64,000 bases of DNA from assembly GCF_000380965.1 (NCBI RefSeq), contig NZ_KB905549.1:92261-156260 (forward strand). Reading direction: 5' to 3'. A program made the position numbers and the translations under genes. Position 1 is the stretch's first letter, and each line of letters starts with the position of its first letter. Under the pieces are notes generated by a model. That model ran no database searches and had not been told where the DNA came from. It worked only from the letters and a program-made list of their open reading frames with translations. Below are positions 58,707 through 64,000 of this stretch, piece by piece. This DNA comes from Paenibacillus ginsengihumi DSM 21568 (GTDB lineage: Bacteria; Bacillota; Bacilli; Paenibacillales; NBRC-103111).

Positions 58707-59165
58707 TCAGGCAATCAGCACCTGAATGTCCAGCTCGCCGATGCCTTCCATGATCAGCGGAATAGTGAGCGCTTTCTTGGCTTGAAAGCCTGCCACGGCC
58801 GCGGAATGAAGCAGCTTCGGCGGCGTAATGTCGACGCGCACACCCTGATTGAACAGCATCGTGCTGGCGTTGCCACTGATCATGTTGCCGAGCTCGGAAA
58901 TCGCGCTGCGGCTCATTTCGTCCAGCTCTGTAATCAGAAAGCCGCCCATCATCGCCGACACCATCTTCAGAGCTACTTCCTCATGCAGTCCGAAGACGAT
59001 GTCTCCTTCCATCTGCCCCGTCATGCCGATCTGAATCCATATGTACTTCTCGATAAACTTGACGTCCTTGATGCCAAGTTGCCCGGTAGCCGGACGCACG
59101 TTGGCGACCTGCTCGATTACGGTCCTCGCCGCCTCCAAAAAGGGATTGATATACTCCGCCTTCAT
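58707..59165 (-). CDS. cheX: CheX-family chemotaxis protein (CheY-P phosphatase-like)
   Basis: 152 residues, a full CheX domain: MKAEYINPFLEAARTVIEQVANV, IKYIWIQIGMTGQMEGDIVFGL-like strand pair, MMGGFLITELDEMSRSAISELGNMISGNAST with the E-x2-N phosphatase motif. CheX dephosphorylates CheY-P in other bacteria. No other chemotaxis genes lie in this window. A minus-strand TATAAT at 59225-59230 is a possible -10. Confidence 0.9.
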   Translation of the reverse strand: MKAEYINPFLEAARTVIEQVANVRPATGQLGIKDVKFIEKYIWIQIGMTGQMEGDIVFGLHEEVALKMVSAMMGGFLITELDEMSRSAISELGNMISGNASTMLFNQGVRVDITPPKLLHSAAVAGFQAKKALTIPLIMEGIGELDIQVLIA

Positions 59166-59308
59166 CTAATGACCGATCTCCCTTCGACAAAATGCCGTCA
59201 CCCGATAGGACTGACTCTTATTCCATTATACCTATTTCTTTTTTGTTCGTATATAAAAAAGAGTCTTTTTTCCCAGATGAAAATGTGATTTTTTTCCTAT
59301 CATTTCGA

Positions 59309-60154
59309 TCATTCGGCATTTTGTCCGGGCGGAAGACTCGGATCGTACATCATGATCGCGTGATTTTCCGCCACGAACTGCTCGTCCAGCCAGCGTCCCT
59401 CCGCATCGTACCTGTTCCGGTACACGATATTGTGGCGCACGAAACCGCCCCACAGCTCGCGCGTCATCCAATGCTTTTTCTCGACGATCTCGTAGCGGCA
59501 AGCAGGCTCGGCATCCGATCGCCACTCTCCGCACAGGTCGGTATCGGTGAGGCGGACGCGGAGTTGGAAGACGGACTGGGTGTCGTTTTTGATTTGCAGA
59601 TCGAGATAATTGTAAAAGCAGGTGGCGCCGGTGCCGAACGGCTGCGTCCGGCCCGCGTCGGGAAAGACGTCATAGCCGTGGCGGTAGCGCTCCGTTACGG
59701 TCAGCGGAGTGTGCAGCGTCATCCAGTAGATGAGATTCGACAGTTGGCAAAGGCCGCCTCCGACGCCTTCCGTCACCTTGCCCAGGTGGAGAATCATGCC
59801 CTCCACATAGCCTTTTCGCCGCGTCGGTTTGCCAATCGTCCGCCAATAGGAGAACGTCTCGCCCGGGTGAAGCATCAGCCCGTCGATGCGCGCGGCGGCC
59901 AGCCGCAGGTTGACGATTTTGTTATGCTGCAGCCGCATATCGACGCCGCTCAGCTGCCTAAGCAGCGGCGTGCGGTGCCGGAATACGGCATACGGCAGCA
60001 CCTCGTCCGGCCGCCGCTGCACGGCATAGGCTCTTCGGTTGCGCAGCCACTCCAGCCTCCGGCGGGTGCGGTAATAGGCGATCCCCAGCATCAGCCGCAG
60101 AGGCGACCGCCTGATCGGCTTCGGGACACCTCCAGGAAAAGACGACATGTTCAT
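59309..60154 (-). CDS. VanW family protein
   Basis: 281 residues: RLAAARIDGLMLHPGETFSYWRTIGKPTRRKGYVEGMIL and the hallmark GVGGGLCQLSNLIYWMTLHTPLTVTERYRHGYDVFPD. The family is named from the vanB vancomycin cluster but its activity is not settled; this copy has no van genes nearby and no peptidoglycan-binding domain. N-terminal 60 residues are basic. Ends 75 bases before the cheX promoter region; upstream is a REP-like repeat pair. Confidence 0.92.
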   Translation of the reverse strand: MNMSSFPGGVPKPIRRSPLRLMLGIAYYRTRRRLEWLRNRRAYAVQRRPDEVLPYAVFRHRTPLLRQLSGVDMRLQHNKIVNLRLAAARIDGLMLHPGETFSYWRTIGKPTRRKGYVEGMILHLGKVTEGVGGGLCQLSNLIYWMTLHTPLTVTERYRHGYDVFPDAGRTQPFGTGATCFYNYLDLQIKNDTQSVFQLRVRLTDTDLCGEWRSDAEPACRYEIVEKKHWMTRELWGGFVRHNIVYRNRYDAEGRWLDEQFVAENHAIMMYDPSLPPGQNAE

Positions 60155-60162
60155 CCCCTGTC

Positions 60163-60345
60163 TATCTTGAAAATTCGACGAATCCCTCCGGCGAATTTTT
60201 CAACACCGAAGGTGACGACCGATGACGACAGGAATCGCTCGTCATAGGCGTCTATTTTGAAAATTTGGCGGTATACGCCGACCCAACTTTTCAACACCGC
60301 AGGTGACGTCCGACGACGACAGGAAGCGATCGTCTAGGCGTCTCT
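60163..60345 (+). repeat. Two tandem REP-like double-hairpin units
   Basis: Two diverged direct copies of the 89-bp unit: first TTGAAAATTCGACGAATCCC with GATGACGACAGGAATCGCTC; second TTGAAAATTTGGCGGTATAC with GACGACGACAGGAAGCGATC. They fill most of the gap between vanW and the dipeptidase gene. The second copy has lost complementarity in part of the GATGACGA stem. Confidence 0.88.
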
Positions 60346-60489
60346 CTCGATAAAAGTCTGCCGACGCCGCTGTCCTTTAAGCCGATCCATCCCCCAGCGG
60401 CAAAGGAGGAGCGTTTTCGTCTCCGCCGATCTTCGGGCCGGAACATAACGTCCGTCCTCCGAGACGGATTTCGCCCCGGCGCACCGGCG

Positions 60490-61848
60490 TTAAAACCGCC
60501 GCAAAAAATCGACGATGGTCATTAGCCCTTTATCGAAATTCTCCAAATGAAAATGCTCGTTTGGCGCATGCAAATTTTCAGTCGGCAGGCCGAAGCCCAT
60601 CAGCACAACCGGCGCGGACAGCAAGCGGGAGAACGCCTCCACGATCGGAATCGAACCGCCGTCGCGCGTAAATACCGGCCGGGCCCCATACACGGCCTCG
60701 TAGGCGTCCGCCGCCTGCCGCAGCAGCGGATGAGCCGTGTCGATGGTGTACGGCCGCCCTTTTTCCCGCTGGGCGACGGTCACTTTCGCCCCGGCCGGGG
60801 CATGCGAGCAAAGATGCCGCTCGATCTTGTCGAGAATGTCCTGCGGGTCCTGGGTGCCGACGAGCCGGCATGTGATCTTCGCGTGCGCCTCGCAAGGGAT
60901 GACCGTCTTCGTGCCTTCGCCCTGAAAACCGCCGTACATGCCGTTAATTTCCAGGGTCGGTCTTGCTCCCACCCGCTCCGCGAATGTATAGCCCGCTTCG
61001 CCGAAGAGAGCATCTAGCTCAAGCGACTGCCGCAGCTTCTCCTCATCGATTCCTTTCTTCGCAAACTCCGCCCGCATCTCCTCCGTCAGCTCGGGCACGC
61101 CGTCGTAGAAACCTTCCACCGCTACCCGCCCTTCGCTGTCGTGCAGCGAATCGAGCAGCGAGACAAGCGCGTGCAGCGCGTTCGGCACTCCCCCGCCGTA
61201 AGTGCCCGAATGGAGATCGGTGCTCGCCGTCCGAACCGTAAGCTCCAGCGAGCATAAGCCGCGCAGGCCGGTGCAGATGGCCGGCCGGCCTGGCGCCAGC
61301 AGCTCCGTGTCGGAAATCAGCACGGCGTCGGCCGCCAGCTTGTCCCGGTTCGCTTCCAGGAACGGATGCAAATGCTCGCTGGCGATCTCCTCCTCCCCTT
61401 CGACGCAAAACTTGACGTTGACCGGAAGCGTCCCTTCCTCGCGCAGCATCGCCTCCAGCGCCTTGACGTGCAGAAACAGCTGCCCCTTGTCGTCCGTTGC
61501 GCCTCTGGCATACAGCTTATTGTCCCGGATTTCCGGCTCGAACGGCGGCGACTGCCACAGGTGGAGCGGATCGACCGGCTGCACGTCGTAATGGCCGTAG
61601 ATCAGCACGGTCGGCTTGCCGGGCGCGTGCAAGTAATCGGCATAGACGATCGGATGTCCGGCCGTCGGATGAATTTCCACATGCTCAAGGCCGGCCCGCT
61701 TCAGCGACTCTGCCAGCCACTCCGCGGCGCGGCGCACATCTTCCTTATGCGCCGATTCGGCGGACACGCTCGGAATGGACAACCACTCCTTCAGCTCGCT
61801 CAAGTGCGCATCCCGATTCCGCGCAAAATAATCCGCATAACTTACCAT
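60490..61848 (-). CDS. M20-family metallodipeptidase
   Basis: 452 residues. Metal and catalytic residues: LIYGHYDVQPVD (HxD), ARGATDDKGQ (bridging Asp), CVEGEEEIASEH (catalytic and ligand Glu), ISDTELLAPGRP (Asp ligand) and NEHFHLENFDKG (final His). The lid domain has TDLHSGTYGGGVPNALHAL. This is the beta-Ala-His/cytosolic non-specific dipeptidase group of M20. ATG 61848 is preferred over an upstream ATG at 61887 without family content. Stand-alone leftward gene. Confidence 0.93.
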   Translation of the reverse strand: MVSYADYFARNRDAHLSELKEWLSIPSVSAESAHKEDVRRAAEWLAESLKRAGLEHVEIHPTAGHPIVYADYLHAPGKPTVLIYGHYDVQPVDPLHLWQSPPFEPEIRDNKLYARGATDDKGQLFLHVKALEAMLREEGTLPVNVKFCVEGEEEIASEHLHPFLEANRDKLAADAVLISDTELLAPGRPAICTGLRGLCSLELTVRTASTDLHSGTYGGGVPNALHALVSLLDSLHDSEGRVAVEGFYDGVPELTEEMRAEFAKKGIDEEKLRQSLELDALFGEAGYTFAERVGARPTLEINGMYGGFQGEGTKTVIPCEAHAKITCRLVGTQDPQDILDKIERHLCSHAPAGAKVTVAQREKGRPYTIDTAHPLLRQAADAYEAVYGARPVFTRDGGSIPIVEAFSRLLSAPVVLMGFGLPTENLHAPNEHFHLENFDKGLMTIVDFLRRF

Positions 61849-61958
61849 ATTAACCCCGTACCTCCTCCAACATTTGGCATTATCCAATGACCCGATTATA
61901 CCACGAACCGGGTGCCAAGCTGCAAATCAGCCAGGCTGCCGACTTTATGTTACAATAA

Positions 61959-62523
61959 GATACGGTCGAAAGCGTGGAGTTGGAGAAGAAGCGCGGAGTG
62001 ACATATTATGAGGTCGACATTGAGCAAAACAACCGCGATGATGACGTTCATATCGATGCATACAGCGGCAAGACGCTAAAAACGGTGCCGGACGATGACG
62101 ACGACCGCGGCGGTATCCGAAACAGCAGCGCTGCATCGTCTTCCGCGAGCCGGACGGAGGCCGGTCATCGCGGAGCCGACGGCAGCGGCACAACGAGCGG
62201 CCGTTCTGCATCGATGATCACCGCCGAAGAAGCCGGACGAATCGCGGCAGCCTACGCAGGCGGCACGGTGGTCGAGATCGAAAGGGAGAGCAAATGACGG
62301 CGTGCGCCTTTGCGAGGTCAAGCTGAAAACAAGCGGAGCAATAGCGGAAGTCGACGTTCACGCCTATGCTGGCCAGGTTCTTTCGCTCGACACCGATGAC
62401 TTCGATGACTTCGATGACAACGACGAGCATGACGACGACGAGCATGACGACGATCTCGACAAAAACAGACTGCTTGCATACGCCGCATCACTTCCGCGAA
62501 AACAAAACCTCTCGTCACACCGA
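61959..62523 (+). pseudogene. Truncated and frameshifted PepSY-domain protein
   Basis: Two reading frames together give one protein. Frame 1 (61959-62297): DTVESVELEKKRGVTYYEVDI, HIDAYSGKTLKTVPDDDDD, a Ser/Gly linker, then ITAEEAGRIAAAYAGGTVVEIERESK and a stop. Frame 2 (from 62299): DGVRLCEVKLKTSGAIAEVDVHAYAGQVLSLD and an Asp/Glu/His tail. The second PepSY domain is split at AGCAAATGA, explained by an indel in the A-run. The 5' part, including signal peptide and the start of the first PepSY domain, is missing. Confidence 0.8.
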
Positions 62524-62536
62524 TGAGAGGTTTTTT
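62505..62536 (+). terminator. Rho-independent terminator after the PepSY pseudogene
   Basis: AAACCTCTC / GAGAGGTTT stem with an 11-base loop, followed by TTTTTT. The pseudogene's final stop lies inside the stem. The intact terminator suggests the gene decayed recently. Confidence 0.88.
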
Positions 62537-62790
62537 GCATAATATACTTCGCTATCCATATATACAAATTCCCCCGCCGCCCGGCTAATCATCCCGCACA
62601 GCCTATCGGATAGCCGTTTTGAATAGAGGACGATTCGTTTCGTTATTAACAGACACCGCAGGCCGCACTGGCTCCGACATGCGTATGTCCGTTAAACGCT
62701 AAAAATAAACGTTCGAGGCCATAGCCTTAAGCAACATCAACGGGAGCAAAAAGCGAGCCTTCTGGCGTCCCTGAATCACAATTTCATCTC
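62537..62790. other. Gene-free stretch before MITE-like copy 3
   Basis: About 250 bases of mixed composition with no supportable reading frame, promoter or hairpin recognised. Confidence 0.5.
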
Positions 62791-62972
62791 TAACGCAAGT
62801 GACAAACGCTATTTTGCTGAAAGGTACCCTCTTTAAAATGTAACGCAACTGGGGAGCGCTATTTTGTAAAAAAGCTGAATTTGGTGGCCCAAAATGCGAA
62901 ATAAGGCTGCTCACTTGCGTTACAATTTCAAATCGATGGTTTCGAGTAAAATAAGCTCTGTGGCTTGCGTTA
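62791..62972 (+). repeat. MITE-like dispersed element, copy 3
   Basis: 182 bp with perfect 9-bp terminal inverted repeats TAACGCAAG and CTTGCGTTA, the best preserved of the three copies. Internal landmarks: GTGACAAACGCTATTTTGCT, TTTAAAATGTAACGCAACT, GCGCTATTTTGTAAAA, AATAAGGCTGCTCACTTGCG, ATAAGCTCTGTGGC. An inner pair GTAACGCAA / TTGCGTTAC could form a second stem. Confidence 0.9.
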
Positions 62973-63446
62973 GCTTAAGGTCTGCTCGGCAGTGCCCGGC
63001 AAAACGTGAGCCCACGGCTAGCAAAACGAGGCTTGCTGGCGCGAGGCTAGCAAAGCGAGCAAACCATTCCCGGCAGCTCGGGTCCGCCGGTCCGCCGATG
63101 GCAAGTGCCGACGACCTCCCTTTGCAGAGAAAGTAACGCAAGCACTCCGTCTTGGCAGCGACCCAGAAGCGAGCCGTTAAGAAAAACGCCTATCGATGTC
63201 CTTTCGAGAATGTGCGACCGCGGATACTCGGCCGGCGGACCCGAACTCCGCGTGATGTTCGAGACGGGATAAGCAGTTGCGCACATGCAATTCCGCGTTA
63301 GCGCTGCCCTTCCCCTGGCACACCCGGGCATATGAGGCGGTCCGCTCCCCGATAACGGTTACAAATTCCTCCCCGGGCACATGAGGCTACGAATCCTGCA
63401 AAAAATGCAACATTTTCCGTATCTTTCGTGCTAGAGGTAGGAGAAA
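62973..63446. other. Gene-free stretch
   Basis: About 470 bases without a credible gene. GCTAGCAAAACGAGGCTTGC and GCGAGGCTAGCAAAGCGAGC near 63018-63060 form a short imperfect direct repeat. Otherwise nothing was recognised. Confidence 0.5.
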
Positions 63447-63525
63447 GTTGTATTTTGTGCAACAATTTAGGTCAAATTGGCCTCAAATCGAGGAACATCG
63501 CCCAAATTGTTGCACTTTCTACAAC
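63447..63525. repeat. Long imperfect inverted repeat (22-bp arms)
   Basis: Arm 63447-63468 (GTTGTA....GTGCAACAATTT) pairs with arm 63504-63525 (AAATTGTTGCAC....TACAAC); 18 of 22 positions match, around a 35-base loop. The arms resemble the TTGTATTTTGTACAAC core of the short element at 63561-63591, so the whole stretch 63411-63591 is one nested repeat-rich zone. Confidence 0.75.
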
Positions 63526-63560
63526 ATTGAACCGCGAATGCGGTTGATCCCCCCGTTTTT

Positions 63561-63591
63561 GTTGTACAAAATACAACATTTGCTGACTCTC
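63561..63591 (-). repeat. Short dispersed element, second copy (inverted)
   Basis: GTTGTACAAAATACAACATT then TGCTGACTCTC, the reverse complement of the element at 50099-50128 with one difference. GTTGTACAAAATACAAC is itself nearly palindromic. It touches a REP-like remnant at 63592-63672, as the other copy does. Confidence 0.7.
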
Positions 63592-63672
63592 CCCGAAAAT
63601 TCAGCAGCATCCGCACGCTGATTTTGAGATGACGACCGATCACGCAAGGAAAATCGCTCGTCATTGGCGACT
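63592..63672 (+). repeat. REP-like repeat copy, degenerate
   Basis: CCCGAAAATTCAGCAG, then GATGACGACCGATCACGCAA, GGAAAATCGCTCGTCATTGGCG. The GATGACGA..TCGTCAT stem and the GGAAAATCGC loop are kept; the CCGCAGGTGACGG joint is lost. Confidence 0.65.
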
Positions 63673-63759
63673 CTCCCAGCGGAATCCGCCTCGTATCCGG
63701 CAGGATGCTTTTGGCGCCTGCTCGATCCACCGATGGGAGCCCGCGGGAGCGGCTTGACA

Positions 63760-64000
63760 GTGCACGGCGGATGGGGTACGGGATCTAGCCCTAGCCCGGG
63801 GTACAAGCCCCCAGCCTGCGTACGGGGCCCGACACGGGACTCGGAACCCCGCCTGTATACGGGACCGACATGGGGCTCGGTACCCCACCGGGACACGGGG
63901 CCCAACCTGGCTCGGTACCCCACCGGGACACGGGGCCCCGCCTGCGCCCGGGACCCCGCCGGGGCTCGGGGCTCCGCCTGCGCCCGGAATCCCGCCTGCG
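63760..64000. repeat. GC-rich degenerate tandem repeats at the window edge
   Basis: Two perfect 35-bp copies (63874-63908 and 63909-63943; GGCTCGGTACCCCACCGGG then ACACGGGGCCC) lie among many degenerate relatives of CGGGACNCGGGGCCC and CGGAACCCCGCCTG. The array runs off the window end. Reading frames across it on the minus strand give Gly-Pro-Arg-rich sequence, but no ribosome site or gene structure was found. Confidence 0.8.

Noticed and set aside
63519..63923. 134-codon minus-strand frame with Gly/Pro/Arg repeats
   Set aside because: It crosses three repeat types and the GC-rich tandem array; no ribosome site or promoter found.

Overview
This window looks like a chromosome segment from a GC-rich, endospore-forming member of the Paenibacillaceae (Paenibacillus/Cohnella type). 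The evidence is a gerB-gerA-gerC germinant-receptor operon, an S-layer-homology (SLH) protein, a TPP riboswitch on a ykoE-ykoD-ykoC-tenA operon, strong AGGAGG-type ribosome sites with many TTG/GTG starts, and Bacillota-type intrinsic terminators. No rRNA, tRNA, CRISPR array or transposase gene was seen.

Bases 1-29,000 are mainly a surface-glycan region. It carries nucleotide-sugar genes for CDP-glucose (rfbF, cut by the window edge), GDP-mannose and GDP-4-keto-6-deoxymannose (manC, gmd), a UDP-sugar dehydrogenase, two UDP-sugar epimerases, and a UDP-GlcNAc-consuming set (4,6-dehydratase, RmlD-like reductase, C2-epimerase) that should yield UDP-L-FucNAc or UDP-L-QuiNAc. There are eight glycosyltransferase genes. 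Four of them (5965-14066) are close paralogues interleaved with small proteins that share an apparently unnamed W...P..Y.xPD...L motif. One of these GTs is fused to an FG-GAP beta-propeller, one carries a C-terminal beta-sandwich-like domain, and one lacks its donor-binding half. This array is the most novel-looking item here. A germinant-receptor operon and a formylglycine sulfatase sit inside the glycan region.

Bases 29,000-46,000 hold housekeeping and respiratory modules: 3-methyladenine glycosylase; an EcsC-family protein; a ba3-type oxidase operon with an FNR-like box at its promoter and a 46-bp tandem-repeat array between two of its genes; a RelB/YoeB toxin-antitoxin pair; the thiamine-precursor ECF transporter with TenA under a TPP riboswitch; phosphatidylserine decarboxylase; malic enzyme; and a MocR regulator divergent from a flavin-fold oxidase.

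Bases 45,000-62,500 carry kduI and a DeoR-type regulator, an aminotransferase, threonine deaminase, an SLH protein, a membrane-anchored FAD enzyme, a DEAD-box helicase, an alpha/beta hydrolase, an SDR, CheX, VanW and an M20 dipeptidase. Two decayed genes are visible, an NmrA-like C-terminus and a frameshifted PepSY protein.

Bases 62,500-64,000 appear non-coding and are dense in repeats. Two dispersed intergenic repeat families recur through the window: an 89-bp double-hairpin REP-like unit (nine copies at six loci) and a MITE-like element of about 183 bp (three copies).
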